Assembly: GCA_946415245.1 (NCBI GenBank)
Contig: CAMKRS010000004.1
Location: forward strand, 32,410 to 96,409
Length of the DNA stretch: 64,000 bases
Source of the DNA: an uncultured Prevotella sp.
GTDB taxonomy: Bacteria; Bacteroidota; Bacteroidia; Bacteroidales; Bacteroidaceae
Direction of reading: 5' to 3'
Translations under genes and position numbers: made by a program
Notes under the pieces: generated by a model
What the model saw: the letters and a program-made list of their open reading frames with translations, nothing else
Databases searched by the model: none
Told to the model about the DNA's origin: nothing
Shown here: positions 1-9,757 of the stretch, one piece after another
How the letters are laid out: each line of letters opens with the position of its first letter
Numbering within the stretch: position 1 is the stretch's first letter

Positions 1-589
1 GGTCAATGATATAAGTCCACATGTTCCGACCATCGGGACACCCTTCAACGATGACCTTACTGACATCTCCTGGAGCAAACAAAGCCTTATCGGCAGCCGC
101 AATCTGCGTGAGAGGCACTTTGACACCATCAGCATCACGGCCCTTCATCCGCTCCCATTGCAATTCCGCCATCGGGTTAGTCACACAAACTTTGATGACG
201 GTACCAGAACGCTCGTTGGCGAGCCACACAGAACGGACATCGTCCATCTCGCCCTCACCGCTGGCGGGCTTATCGACATTGATATAGATGGCATATTGGA
301 AATAAGCATCAGGTTGGCGAACAGCTGTCTTCGGCATCTGTTCTATATCGAGCAGATCAACTTCAGCACTATCCTTGCTCCCCGTGAAGGCGTGGGTAGA
401 AGTACCATCAGGACCGTCAAGGATAGCCTCCTTGTTCAGTCCATCAATAGGTTCTTCATCCGGATAATTCTTTGGGTCATATTCCATACCTGGACCATCG
501 AGGATTTGTCCCCTAATCAGCTTATAGCCCGCGAAAATGGCAGCTATAAGCAAAACTACTACCACTAATAAAACTACCATCTTTTTCAT
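1..589 (-). CDS. Membrane-anchored protein of unknown function (3' end outside window)
   Basis: This is absent from the ORF track because no stop lies in the window, but the minus strand is open from an ATG at 589 to the edge (about 196 codons). It begins MKKMVVLLVVVVLLIAAIFAG, a single N-terminal membrane segment or uncleaved signal, followed by a charged soluble part rich in Asp, Glu and Pro. The start overlaps the stop of the upstream gene by an ATGA junction, so the two are almost certainly co-translated. I do not recognise the family. The plus-strand ORFs at 21-287 and 158-568 are its shadows. Confidence 0.75.
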   Translation of the reverse strand, partial: MKKMVVLLVVVVLLIAAIFAGYKLIRGQILDGPGMEYDPKNYPDEEPIDGLNKEAILDGPDGTSTHAFTGSKDSAEVDLLDIEQMPKTAVRQPDAYFQYAIYINVDKPASGEGEMDDVRSVWLANERSGTVIKVCVTNPMAELQWERMKGRDADGVKVPLTQIAAADKALFAPGDVSKVIVEGCPDGRNMWTYIID

Positions 590-1665
590 TTGCGTTTCGC
601 CTTTCTAATAAGTACAATGGCACAAATCAGGGCGATGAGAAGCACGGCAATCACAACAGAGGCGATGATGAGAATCAAGTTTGCTCTGGACTGAGTGGCC
701 TGACTGTTTTTCTCGACCACATTGACGAAAGGATTGACCTGATAGGCACGCAAACGGGGGCAGAAGACCAGATTACACTCTTTGGCGAACTCTGCATAAC
801 GATGGGCTCGCTTAATATCACCATCATCAGCCAGACGCTCAGACAAAAAGAGGAGCGAAGCCTGATTCATGACTGCACAACGGATATCGTCGAGGGCCGA
901 CTTTCCCAGCCAATAGCAAACCATATCGTGATTGTTGAGATTGGCATAGACCATTGAGCGGTAGAAAGTAGCATAGGCACCTTCGTGCGTGTTGTCTGTA
1001 GCTTTCTTGATCCATTGATCGCTGAGTTCCAAAGCATCTTGAAACTGTTGTCGGGCATTCAGGATATCCATTTTCATATGATACCACTCATCGCTGCCCT
1101 CTTCGATGACCATCAACACAGAATCGCGATAGTGATTCTGCAAGTCGAAATATTTTTGGCGGACATCTTTGAGCTGGGTATATAACCCGATTTCTCCACA
1201 GACGTGCATCCAGGCATTATAATAATCGACGAGGCCCTGATTATCAAGAACAGACTTGTTAACCATACGAAGTTGTTCCAGTGACTCCAAATGCCTATCA
1301 GTTCGAGAACATTGATAAGCCAGCAAGCTGCGGTAACGCCCTATGAGATCAGGACGATGAAGAGAATCGGCAAGACTGATGCAGAGTTCGGCATAATGCA
1401 GAGCCGAGTCATTTTTATAGGGTTCGTAAAGCCAGAACAGTTTCTCGGCCATCGGGAAGCGGCCTTCTACGCTTTTCTCCATCTGGAGACTATCCTGATA
1501 ACTGGCTATCTTTTGCTTTCGCTCAGCTACGTACTGAGGCGACTGAAGGATGGCGTCGTCAATCTGCTGATAGAGTGCGTCGAGGTCAAAAGACTCTTTT
1601 TCCTGGGCAGAAATTGTATGGGTAAGTCCCAAGGCAACAAAAAATAAGAGTATGCGTATCATCAT
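586..1665 (-). CDS. Exported helical-repeat (TPR/DUF6377-like) protein with C-terminal membrane helix
   Basis: The product is about 359 aa from the ATG at 1665. That start places a signal peptide (MIRILLFFVALGLTHTISAQ) at the N-terminus and an AAAGGGA ribosome site just upstream; the longer track start would read through the promoter. The middle is all-helical with TPR-like pairs (for example NDSALHYAELCISLADSL). The C-terminus is one strong hydrophobic helix followed by RKAKRK, so the helical domain should be periplasmic. The pattern resembles the sensory half of DUF6377-type Bacteroidetes regulators, but no cytoplasmic DNA-binding domain follows. The family call is inference; the topology is seen directly. 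Confidence 0.7.
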   Translation of the reverse strand: MMIRILLFFVALGLTHTISAQEKESFDLDALYQQIDDAILQSPQYVAERKQKIASYQDSLQMEKSVEGRFPMAEKLFWLYEPYKNDSALHYAELCISLADSLHRPDLIGRYRSLLAYQCSRTDRHLESLEQLRMVNKSVLDNQGLVDYYNAWMHVCGEIGLYTQLKDVRQKYFDLQNHYRDSVLMVIEEGSDEWYHMKMDILNARQQFQDALELSDQWIKKATDNTHEGAYATFYRSMVYANLNNHDMVCYWLGKSALDDIRCAVMNQASLLFLSERLADDGDIKRAHRYAEFAKECNLVFCPRLRAYQVNPFVNVVEKNSQATQSRANLILIIASVVIAVLLIALICAIVLIRKAKRK

Positions 1666-1701
1666 GCAATCCCTTTCATCGTTAAGTTGATAATCTGACG
1701 G

Positions 1702-1733
1702 CAAAGATAAGCATTTTTCTTGATTCTTCCAAA
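1702..1733 (-). promoter_or_regulatory. Bacteroidetes-type promoter for the 586-1665 gene
   Basis: Read on the minus strand there is a TTTG box (1730-1733), exactly 20 nt, then TATCTTTG (1702-1709). This fits the TTTG-N19-21-TAnnTTTG pattern and lies about 36 nt before the chosen start. Confidence 0.65.
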
Positions 1734-1843
1734 GAAAAATGCAAGGAATTACAACTATTCTTACTTTTCCAGGGTCAAAAAGACGATACCATAAACGAAA
1801 AAGAAGATGCAAAGATTGTTTTTAGGAGCAGCGATGACCATGA

Positions 1844-2180
1844 TTATGCTGCTTTGAGGTAGTCATCAAACCCCGTGTGAACAAGCAGCAACCGCTGAAT
1901 GAAATGGCCCAGGTTGGCGCCCGTATGTTCAGTGTGGAGGAGGCCACCCGCTATGCTGGTGGAATGGCCGACTCACACTGATGGGTGGCGACCGCTACAC
2001 ACCTATCCCAGAGGGCGTTACCTTCGAAGATATCATGATGCGACCAGACAAGTCGATTCCTGAGGTCGACGGCCTCGATCCCTATTCAGAACAGAAGGGT
2101 ATGAACATCGGTTATGCTTTCTCCGTGAAGAATTCACCTCGCTAACGTTCCCCAACATCGCTTACCGAGTGGAGTTTTAA
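1844..2180 (+). pseudogene. Remnant of a TonB-dependent receptor gene
   Basis: Three decayed pieces of one receptor can be read on the plus strand. Piece one (open from 1844) has the N-terminal plug-region pattern KPRVNKQQPLNEMA then FSVEEATRYAGG, ending at a stop near 1977. Piece two (1981-2145) reads MGGDRYTPIPEG, typical of the C-terminal barrel of such receptors. Piece three, in another frame, ends LTFPNIAYRVEF at a TAA (2178-2180). A large internal deletion plus a frame change is the simplest reading. The 3' end overlaps the MATE gene antisense. This accounts for the roughly 475-base stretch without an intact gene. Confidence 0.65.
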
Positions 2181-3455
2181 TCTATACCAGATAGTTTGAA
2201 GGATGCCTCGCATAGCAAGATAGACAATCTGCGCTAACCATAAGCCGTGATTGCCTAAAGTCTTCTCTGACAACAGATAGACAGCGAAGAAAACAAGAGC
2301 CGAAATAAACGACGAAACAAGCATGCCACGAGTGGCTGTGATGCCGATGAAGATGCCGTCCCATATAAAAGCGACACAACCTGCTGCAGGTATCAGCCAA
2401 GCCCACAAGATGTATTTTCGTGAGGTTTCGATTACCTGAGCCTCATCTGTCAGCAAGGCGACAATCCACGAGCCTCCTACCATATATAATAAGGTATAGG
2501 CTGAGGTCACGATGAGCATCCACATCCAAAGTCTGCGCAACGTTTCGTGGAAGGCGGTGATATTATGGGCTCCATAGGCCTTGCCTCCTAATGCCTCACC
2601 AGCGTAGGCAAAGCCGTCCATGAAATAGGAGAAGAAGAGATAGAGTTGTATCAACACCGTATTCACAGATAAGATAATGGCTCCTTGGCGGGCACCTGCT
2701 GCAGTAAAGAAGAGGTTGACAGCCACCAGACAGAGGGTGCGGAGGAAAATGTCGCGATTAATAGCGAAGAAGGCTCCCATTTTCCGGAACAACCGGTCTT
2801 TACGGAAATACCGGAATAACCGACTGTAATTACTCGCCAGCAGACCCACAGCCATCAGCAATCCTGCATATTGCGCAATAACTGTTCCGAAGGCCACACC
2901 CTCGATCTTCATCCCAAAACCATAAACGAGGGTCAGCGAAGCAAGGATATTCACTATATTCTGCATGATGCTGATGAACATCGGAAAGCGGGTGTTCTGC
3001 ATGCCGATATACCAACCCATCAGACTGAACAAGGCGAGGGAAGCGGGTGCGCCCCAAATGACGATATTAAAATAGGTGGAGGCGAAGGGAACGACATCCG
3101 ATGTTGGTCCTATCAGCCAGAACATCAGCCACTTAAGCGGAACTTGGAATAAAATCAGTAGCAAGGCAATACCCAAGGCTATCGACACCGAACGTACCAA
3201 TAATCTTGTGACTTCTGTGAAATCCCTGCGTCCTAAGGCTTGAGCCGTCAATCCGCTACTGCCCATACGGAGGAAACCGAAAAGCCAGTAGACGAGATTG
3301 AAAATCATCGAACCCACCGCCACAGCCCCAATATAGACGGGACTACCCATATGACCCACGATGGCAACATCGATCATCCCCAGTAGCGGTACGGTGATGT
3401 TCGACACGATCGAAGGCAGAGCTATCTGCAATATCTGGCGGTCTCTTTGGTTCAT
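2142..3455 (-). CDS. MATE family multidrug/sodium antiporter
   Basis: An integral inner-membrane protein of about 437 aa with the twelve-helix MATE pattern (LPSIVSNITVPLLGMIDVAIVGH near the N-terminus). Such proteins expel cationic compounds using sodium or proton gradients. I choose the ATG at 3455 (MNQRDRQILQ) because the TAACTTTG promoter box lies between it and the longer track start. The last dozen residues are encoded antisense to the receptor remnant, so the C-terminus may have been altered when that gene decayed. Confidence 0.85.
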   Translation of the reverse strand: MNQRDRQILQIALPSIVSNITVPLLGMIDVAIVGHMGSPVYIGAVAVGSMIFNLVYWLFGFLRMGSSGLTAQALGRRDFTEVTRLLVRSVSIALGIALLLILFQVPLKWLMFWLIGPTSDVVPFASTYFNIVIWGAPASLALFSLMGWYIGMQNTRFPMFISIMQNIVNILASLTLVYGFGMKIEGVAFGTVIAQYAGLLMAVGLLASNYSRLFRYFRKDRLFRKMGAFFAINRDIFLRTLCLVAVNLFFTAAGARQGAIILSVNTVLIQLYLFFSYFMDGFAYAGEALGGKAYGAHNITAFHETLRRLWMWMLIVTSAYTLLYMVGGSWIVALLTDEAQVIETSRKYILWAWLIPAAGCVAFIWDGIFIGITATRGMLVSSFISALVFFAVYLLSEKTLGNHGLWLAQIVYLAMRGILQTIWYRLKLHSVSDVGER

Positions 3456-3463
3456 ATCGGTTG

Positions 3464-3495
3464 CAAAGTTACGCATTTTTTTGGCGCGTGCCAAA
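3464..3495 (-). promoter_or_regulatory. Promoter for the MATE gene, overlapping the divergent promoter
   Basis: On the minus strand TTTG (3492-3495), 20 nt, TAACTTTG (3464-3471). The -7 box ends only 8 nt before the MATE start codon, predicting a nearly leaderless mRNA. It interlocks with the plus-strand promoter at 3480-3511. Confidence 0.7.
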
Positions 3496-3511
3496 ATTTT
3501 GCTTAACTTTG
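3480..3511 (+). promoter_or_regulatory. Promoter for the sodium/solute symporter
   Basis: On the plus strand TTTG (3480-3483), 20 nt, TAACTTTG (3504-3511), ending 9 nt before the ATG at 3521. Its upstream box lies inside the spacer of the opposite promoter, so the two promoters cannot easily be occupied together. Confidence 0.7.
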
Positions 3512-3520
3512 CAGCCTGTT

Positions 3521-4939
3521 ATGACGATACTCCTCATAGTGATAGGCTATTTTGCGGTACTTTTCGGTATCAGTCACCTGACAAGTCGTAAGGCCAATAA
3601 TAACATGTTCTATCGTGCCAACCGCAAGGCACCTTGGTATATGGTGGCCTTTGGCATGATTGGTGCCTCCATCTCTGGCGTTACCTTCGTATCGGTACCT
3701 GGTATGGTGCTGACGTCGCAGATGACCTATCTGCAGATGTGTCTCGGCTTTATCGTAGGCTATCTCGTCATCGCTTTTGTGCTGCTACCACTCTATTACC
3801 GGCTCCAATTGACAAGTATCTACACCTATTTAGGACAACGCTTAGGCAACCGTTCTTATCAGACAGGCGCCTGGTTCTTCCTACTTTCGAAGATGGTGGG
3901 TGCTTCCGTCAGGTTCTATGTAGTGTGTATCATCTTGCAGCAGTTCGTGTTCGAGCCGGCTGGTATTCCTTTCATTGTGAATGTAGTAGGCATGGTGTTG
4001 CTCATCTGGCTCTACACCCGCAGAGGCGGCATCGGCACGCTGGTGTTTACGGATACCTTTCAGACCACTTGTCTGTTTACAGCCCTGGTACTCATCATCC
4101 TGGAAGCCATCGGACAATTGCATCTTTCTGTAGGCGAGGCAGTTAATACGATTGCCAATAGCGAGATGAGCCGTATCTTTGTGTTCGATGACTGGGTGTC
4201 GCCTCACAACTTCTGGAAACAGTTTCTGAGTGGGGCCTTTATCGCCATCGTGATGACGGGACTTGATCAGGACATGATGCAGAAGAACCTGACCTGCAAG
4301 ACTTTACGTGATGCGCAGAAAGATATGTGTACCTACGGCGTTGCTTTCGTACCAGCCAACCTGCTTTTCCTCGCTCTTGGTATCCTGTTGACAATGAACC
4401 TAGGTACAGAACTGAAGGGCGACGAATTACTCCCCACCTTTGTTCAAGGCACCTCTACTATTCACTATTCACTATTCACTATTCACTTATTCGTCCTTGG
4501 CATTGTAGCCGCTTCGTTCTCGAGTGCCGACTCCGCCTTGACATCGCTTACCACCAGTTACTGCGTCGATATTCGTCGTCAGCCTGATAATGAGTTACTG
4601 AGAAAGCGCATGCATGTGGTGATGTGTGGCATCTTTGTGTTGTTCATCCTTCTGTTCAGAGCCGTTAACTCTACCTCGCTTATCGATGCCGTTTACATCC
4701 TCGCCTCCTATACATACGGCCCACTGCTTGGACTGTTTACCTTCGGACTATTTACCAAAAAGTGGCCCAACGACCGTCTTGTACCCTATATCTGCATCGC
4801 CTCGCCTCTGATTTGTTATGCTCTCGATATAGCCACACAACATATCTGGAACTATCGTTTTGGCTATGAACTGCTGATGCTCAATGGTCTCCTTACTTTC
4901 GTCGGATTGTGGTTGACTGCAGAAAAAAAGCAAAAATGA
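3521..4939 (+). CDS. Sodium:solute symporter (SSS family)
   Basis: About 472 aa with 12-13 hydrophobic segments and SSS-type features: SHLTSRKANNNMFYRANRKAPW after the first helix and a conserved ASFSSADSALTSLTTSY segment. It should couple sodium influx to uptake of a small solute, which I cannot name. The start at 3521 (MTILLIVIGYF) is preferred because the promoter -7 box overlaps the longer track reading. Around residues 312-322 a tandem CTATTCA repeat has been inserted in frame, encoding IHYSLF twice just before a membrane helix. Confidence 0.85.
   Translation: MTILLIVIGYFAVLFGISHLTSRKANNNMFYRANRKAPWYMVAFGMIGASISGVTFVSVPGMVLTSQMTYLQMCLGFIVGYLVIAFVLLPLYYRLQLTSIYTYLGQRLGNRSYQTGAWFFLLSKMVGASVRFYVVCIILQQFVFEPAGIPFIVNVVGMVLLIWLYTRRGGIGTLVFTDTFQTTCLFTALVLIILEAIGQLHLSVGEAVNTIANSEMSRIFVFDDWVSPHNFWKQFLSGAFIAIVMTGLDQDMMQKNLTCKTLRDAQKDMCTYGVAFVPANLLFLALGILLTMNLGTELKGDELLPTFVQGTSTIHYSLFTIHLFVLGIVAASFSSADSALTSLTTSYCVDIRRQPDNELLRKRMHVVMCGIFVLFILLFRAVNSTSLIDAVYILASYTYGPLLGLFTFGLFTKKWPNDRLVPYICIASPLICYALDIATQHIWNYRFGYELLMLNGLLTFVGLWLTAEKKQK
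4458..4485 (+). repeat. Tandem heptamer CTATTCA x4 inside the symporter gene
   Basis: Four exact contiguous copies of CTATTCA, followed by a degenerate fifth (CTTATTC). The repeat is in frame with the gene and encodes a Thr-Ile-His-Tyr-Ser-Leu-Phe periodicity. It uses the same unit as the degenerate copy set in cbiE at 24248-24275. Confidence 0.9.
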
Positions 4940-4962
4940 AAGACTTTTTTCACTTTTAACCT

Positions 4963-4992
4963 TTTGTTTCTCACTTTTTTATTGTACCTTTG
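4963..4992 (+). promoter_or_regulatory. Promoter for the GH10 xylanase
   Basis: TTTG (4963-4966), 18 nt, TACCTTTG (4985-4992), with a 30-nt leader to the ATG at 5023. Confidence 0.6.
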
Positions 4993-5022
4993 CAGCGCAA
5001 ATCATAACTTATAGAATCAACA

Positions 5023-7605
5023 ATGAACAATTATCTGAAAAAAAGCATTTTGGTATACGCTGCCGGCCTCTTCACAATGACCGCCAGTGCACAGTTATCA
5101 ACCAATCCTGACAAGTTTCTGGGTAACATCACAACTGGTGGCCAAGTTGACTCTGGAAAAGAAAAATTCTATCAACTATGGAACCAAATTACGTGTGAGA
5201 ATGAAACTAAATGGGATGCCACTGAACCCTCACAAGGCAACTTCACTTTTAGTGGTGGTGACAGGTCGGCGAACTATGCTAAGCAGCATGGTTTCCCATT
5301 TAAGTATCATACCCTCGTTTGGGGTGCCCAATATCCAAGTTGGATGAACAACCTTTCTACAGATGAACAGAATAAGGCCCTTGAGGAATATTTTGATGGA
5401 GTGAAGGCACATTATCCTAATTTGGAAATCATCGATGTGGTAAATGAGGCTATTACTGGTCACCAACCTGCACCCTACAGAGGCGCATTAGGTGGTGAAG
5501 GTCGGACGGGTTATGATTGGATTATCAAAGCTTTTGAGATGGCACATGAACGTTGGCCAAATGCCATTCTCGTGTATAACGACTATAATTCTTTCACTTG
5601 GCAGAGATCACAATTCATAGATCTTGTCAGAACACTCCGTGACGCAGGCGCTCCTATTGATGCCTATGGTCATCAGTCACATGATATAACAGATATCAGC
5701 AAGAATGACTTTATTAAGTACATGAAAGAAGTGCATGATGCTTTGCAAATGCCTATGTATAGTACGGAGTTCGACATCGGCACGAGTGATGATCAAAAAC
5801 AATTAACGCAATATAAAAATATTATCCCTGCCCTTTGGGAAGCCGATTATTGCGCAGGCATCACACTTTGGGGTTATATCTACGGACGTACTTGGACTAC
5901 TGATGGTAACTCGGGCATCATCAAGAATGGCAATGATCGTCCTGCTATGACTTGGTTGCGTGAATATATGAAGAGCGATGCTGCCAAGAATGCCAAGAGT
6001 CCGTTCCCTGGCTTCAAGAAAGAGGCCTCCATCTATGTAAAGCCTCTATCCATAAGAGTTGCCAAAGGTGATGTACTTCCCATTAAGGTACATGCCTCGA
6101 TGGCAACGAAGACCATTGAGAAAGTTGAGCTTTACGTTGGAGATGATTTGATTGCCACGATGACAGAAGAACCATATGTTACGGAGTGTACAGCAAATAC
6201 AATAGGTTGGAACACTTTGAAGGCTGTTGTAACAACAACCGACGGTTCTACTTATGAACGTCTGTCACGTTTCAATGTACCCAACTCAACAACGAAACGT
6301 GAGCCTTTTAATGAAACTCCAGCAGAGCTGCCGGGCACTATTGTTGTAAGCGAATACGACAAAGGCCCAGCAAATGTTTCATATAATAATGCTTCACGAA
6401 CTGCCACCACTACTACCAAAGATGGTGGATGGATGGAGTATACCGTCGATGTAAAGGAAGATGGGGTTTATTCATTTGATGCCGAAGTGGCTTCGGCAAA
6501 CACGAACGGACGCTTCCATCTTGCTGAGTATTCTCTTGATGGTTTGGTGTTCCTCACAGATTTTATTACGGTTCCCAAGACTGGCAGCACCACCGAATTC
6601 CAAACTATGCATTATGCCCTCAAGAAGCCTCTGACGGCTGGACAGCATAGGCTCTGCCTGAATATCGACAAAGGCGGGTTCTGTATTAAAAGCCTTACCT
6701 TCCAAAAAGACAGTCAGGATGAGAATATCAGTGTCAGCTTCTCAGAAGATACACCTGTAGCCATTCTCGGAGGCGAGAAAGCTACCATTACTGTGAATGC
6801 ATCATCTACGACGAGCACTATTGCCAACGTAAAGATGTATATCAACAATCTGCTGATTGCCACGCTCACAGAGGCTCCCTATACCATTGAGTATGAGCCT
6901 ACAGAGCAAGGACGTTATGAGATCATTGCCATCGCTACTGATGTTGACGGCAAGTCTAGCACGGCATCTTATACCCTGAATGTCAATCCTAAGCGTGAAC
7001 CGTTTGCTGGTGGCAAACCCATCAACATTCCTGGCACGCTGCAGGCCGAGTATTACGATAAGGGTGGCGAAGGTGCCGCTTATCATGATGGTGAAGCAGA
7101 GAATAGAGGTGACGCCAATTACCGTACAAACGATGGCGTGGATATCGTAAATGGTAATAACGGCAAGGTCATCGGTTATACAAATACTGGCGAGTGGGTG
7201 GAATACACAATCAATGTAAAGGAAACCGGAACCTACAAATACGTAGCTACTGTTTCTTCAGGCACCACTGGCTCAGGCTTCTCCATCAACATAAGGAATG
7301 GTAATACCGTCACGAAGCTGGCGGATGTCAAAGTTCCACAGACGGGTAACAACGACTGGGGAACCTACAAGACGGTAGAAGGAACCGTAGAACTGGAGGC
7401 TGGCGAGCAGATACTTCGCCTTACCATTACTGGTTCCAATTGTAATATTGATAAGATTCAATTCAGTTTAGTAACAGGCATCAATGGCGTGACTATCGAT
7501 GAGCCATCGTCGAATGATGCGCTTTACAACCTCTCTGGCCAGAAGGTGAATGCTAACTATAAGGGCATAATCATCCAGCGTGGCAAGAAGCAGGTGAACA
7601 AATAA
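5023..7605 (+). CDS. GH10 endo-1,4-beta-xylanase with Ig-like and CBM6-like domains
   Basis: An 860-aa secreted enzyme. Signal peptide about 1-23; GH10 catalytic barrel about 25-335 with acid/base Glu142 in DVVNEAI and nucleophile Glu249 in YSTEFDI, and the HTLVW substrate-cleft motif. After the barrel come an Ig-like module (about 338-425), a CBM6-like module (about 430-560), a second Ig-like module (570-655) and a second CBM6-like module (660-805). The C-terminus LYNLSGQKV...GKKQVNK resembles C-terminal surface-sorting tails common in Prevotella secreted proteins. It should cut internal xylan linkages at the cell surface or outside. No SusC/D pair is next to it. Confidence 0.9.
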   Translation: MNNYLKKSILVYAAGLFTMTASAQLSTNPDKFLGNITTGGQVDSGKEKFYQLWNQITCENETKWDATEPSQGNFTFSGGDRSANYAKQHGFPFKYHTLVWGAQYPSWMNNLSTDEQNKALEEYFDGVKAHYPNLEIIDVVNEAITGHQPAPYRGALGGEGRTGYDWIIKAFEMAHERWPNAILVYNDYNSFTWQRSQFIDLVRTLRDAGAPIDAYGHQSHDITDISKNDFIKYMKEVHDALQMPMYSTEFDIGTSDDQKQLTQYKNIIPALWEADYCAGITLWGYIYGRTWTTDGNSGIIKNGNDRPAMTWLREYMKSDAAKNAKSPFPGFKKEASIYVKPLSIRVAKGDVLPIKVHASMATKTIEKVELYVGDDLIATMTEEPYVTECTANTIGWNTLKAVVTTTDGSTYERLSRFNVPNSTTKREPFNETPAELPGTIVVSEYDKGPANVSYNNASRTATTTTKDGGWMEYTVDVKEDGVYSFDAEVASANTNGRFHLAEYSLDGLVFLTDFITVPKTGSTTEFQTMHYALKKPLTAGQHRLCLNIDKGGFCIKSLTFQKDSQDENISVSFSEDTPVAILGGEKATITVNASSTTSTIANVKMYINNLLIATLTEAPYTIEYEPTEQGRYEIIAIATDVDGKSSTASYTLNVNPKREPFAGGKPINIPGTLQAEYYDKGGEGAAYHDGEAENRGDANYRTNDGVDIVNGNNGKVIGYTNTGEWVEYTINVKETGTYKYVATVSSGTTGSGFSINIRNGNTVTKLADVKVPQTGNNDWGTYKTVEGTVELEAGEQILRLTITGSNCNIDKIQFSLVTGINGVTIDEPSSNDALYNLSGQKVNANYKGIIIQRGKKQVNK

Positions 7606-7622
7606 AAAACGTAATTTACGGA

Positions 7623-9689
7623 ATGGAAAACAAGACATTTAAGCGTACGACAGTAACGTCGGCACTACCCTACGCCAACGGCGGCGTACACATCGGTCAT
7701 CTGGCTGGTGTGTATGTGCCCGCTGATATCTATGTGCGCTATCTCAGACTGAAAAAGCGCGAAGTATTGTTTATCGGAGGTTCAGACGAGCATGGTGTGC
7801 CTATCACGGTTCGTGCTCGCAAGGAGGGTATCACTCCACAGGATGTCGTAGACCGCTATCATAAAATGATTAAGGACTCTTTCGAAGAGTTTGGTATCTC
7901 GTTCGATATTTATAGCCGTACTACTTCAGAAACTCACCATAAGTTTGCTGCCGAGTGGTTTAAGAAACTCTACGACGAGGGCAAACTGACGGAGGAGACC
8001 ACTGAACAGCTCTACGACGAGGAGGCTAAACAGTTCCTTGCCGACCGCTATGTAACGGGCGAATGTCCTCATTGCCACAACGAGGGTGCCTATGGTGACC
8101 AGTGCGAGAAGTGCGGACGCGATCTTTCGCCTACAGAGTTGATTAATCCGAAGTCTACCATCTCTGGTTCTACACCTGTGCTGAAGAAGACCAAGAACTG
8201 GTATCTTCCTTTGAACGAGTACCAGGATTGGTTGAAGCAGTGGATCCTCGAGGAGCACAAGGAGTGGCGTCCGAACGTTTATGGTCAATGTAAGAGTTGG
8301 CTCGATATGGATCTTCAGCCTCGTGCAATGACTCGCGACTTGGATTGGGGTATCCCCGTGCCTGTAAAGGATGCTGAAGGAAAAGTGCTCTATGTATGGT
8401 TTGATGCGCCTATCGGCTATGTATCAAACACCAAGGAGCTGTGCGAGAAGGAGCCTGAGAAGTGGGGCAACTGGGAGAAGTGGTGGCAGGACGAGGATAC
8501 CCGTCTGGTGCACTTCATCGGTAAGGACAACATCGTGTTCCACTGTATCATCTTCCCTGTGATGATGAAGGCTCACGGCAAGTATATCATGCCTGATAAC
8601 GTACCTGCCAACGAGTTCCTGAACCTTGAGAACGATAAGATCTCTACCTCTCGTAACTGGGCTGTATGGCTCCATGAGTATCTGGTAGATATGCCTGGCA
8701 AGCAGGATGTATTACGCTATGTATTGACAGCCAATGCACCTGAGACCAAGGACAACAACTTCACTTGGAAGGATTTTCAGGATCGTAACAACAACGAGCT
8801 CGTAGCCGTATATGGAAACTTCGTGAATCGTGCCCTCCAGCTGACAAAGAAATACTGGAATGGTGTGGTTCCTGCTTGTGGCGACTTACTCGATGTAGAT
8901 AAGCAGGCCCTTGAGGAGTTCAAGGATGTGAAGGAGAAGGTGGAGGCATTGCTGGAGCAGTTCAAGTTCCGTGATGCACAGTTCGAGGCCATGAACCTCG
9001 CCCGTATCGGCAACCGCTATATCACCGAGTGCGAGCCTTGGAAGGTTTGGAAGACAGACCCCAAGCGTTGTGAGACCATCCTAAACATCTGCTTACAACT
9101 CACAGCCAACCTCGCTATCGCATTTGAGCCGTTCCTGCCATTCTCTTCGAAGAAACTCCGTGAAATGCTGAATATCGATTCATTTGAGTGGGAGCAGTTG
9201 GGTAGCACAGATCTCCTGAAAGCTGGTCATCAATTGGGTGAACCCGCCTTACTTTTCGAAAAGATCGAGGACGAGGTGATTCAGAAACAACTCGACAAGC
9301 TTGAGGCTACCAAGAAAGCCAATGAGGCAGCCAACTATAAGGCCGCTCCTATCAAGGATACCGTCAGTTTCGAAGAGTTTGAGAAACTCGATATCCGTGT
9401 AGGTCTGGTAAAGGATTGTCAGAAGGTGAAGAAGAGTAAGAAACTCCTGCAGTTCACCATCGATGATGGTTCAGGCACTGATCGCACCATCTGTTCAGGT
9501 ATCGCTGCTTTCTACGAGAACCCCGAAGAGCTTATTGGCAAGCGCATCCTATTTGTAGCCAACTTCGCACCTCGCCAGATGATGGGCATCGAGAGTCTGG
9601 GTATGATCCTCTCAGCCGTCGATGCTGACGAGAGCCTCAGCGTGGTCACTACTACCAAGGATGTCAAGCCTGGTAGTCAGGTAGGATAA
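7623..9689 (+). CDS. metG: Methionyl-tRNA synthetase
   Basis: A 688-aa class I aminoacyl-tRNA synthetase that charges tRNA-Met in the cytoplasm. The HIGH signature is at residues 23-26 (VHIGHL), the KMSKS-equivalent loop reads KISTS, and a zinc knuckle is visible (CPHCHNEG...CEKCG). The last ~110 residues form the fused OB-fold tRNA-binding domain ([11 protein letters not shown]). It starts 17 nt after the xylanase stop, so it may be co-transcribed from the xylanase promoter; I saw no clear promoter of its own. Confidence 0.97.
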   Translation: MENKTFKRTTVTSALPYANGGVHIGHLAGVYVPADIYVRYLRLKKREVLFIGGSDEHGVPITVRARKEGITPQDVVDRYHKMIKDSFEEFGISFDIYSRTTSETHHKFAAEWFKKLYDEGKLTEETTEQLYDEEAKQFLADRYVTGECPHCHNEGAYGDQCEKCGRDLSPTELINPKSTISGSTPVLKKTKNWYLPLNEYQDWLKQWILEEHKEWRPNVYGQCKSWLDMDLQPRAMTRDLDWGIPVPVKDAEGKVLYVWFDAPIGYVSNTKELCEKEPEKWGNWEKWWQDEDTRLVHFIGKDNIVFHCIIFPVMMKAHGKYIMPDNVPANEFLNLENDKISTSRNWAVWLHEYLVDMPGKQDVLRYVLTANAPETKDNNFTWKDFQDRNNNELVAVYGNFVNRALQLTKKYWNGVVPACGDLLDVDKQALEEFKDVKEKVEALLEQFKFRDAQFEAMNLARIGNRYITECEPWKVWKTDPKRCETILNICLQLTANLAIAFEPFLPFSSKKLREMLNIDSFEWEQLGSTDLLKAGHQLGEPALLFEKIEDEVIQKQLDKLEATKKANEAANYKAAPIKDTVSFEEFEKLDIRVGLVKDCQKVKKSKKLLQFTIDDGSGTDRTICSGIAAFYENPEELIGKRILFVANFAPRQMMGIESLGMILSAVDADESLSVVTTTKDVKPGSQVG

Positions 9690-9709
9690 TAAAAAACAAA
9701 AAAATTAGG

Positions 9710-9757
9710 CCTGGGTCTTCAGTCTGACAATAACTGATGACCCAGGTCTTTTTCTTT
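9710..9757 (+). terminator. Intrinsic terminator after metG
   Basis: CCTGGGTC (9710-9717) and GACCCAGG (9739-9746) form a GC-rich stem with additional CTTCAG/CTGATG pairing, followed by TCTTTTTCTTT. It overlaps the 3' end of the convergent nuclease gene. Confidence 0.6.

Noticed and set aside
158-568. 136-aa plus-strand ORF
   Set aside because: It is a shadow of the open minus-strand gene that runs off the left edge, which has a proper start and a membrane segment.
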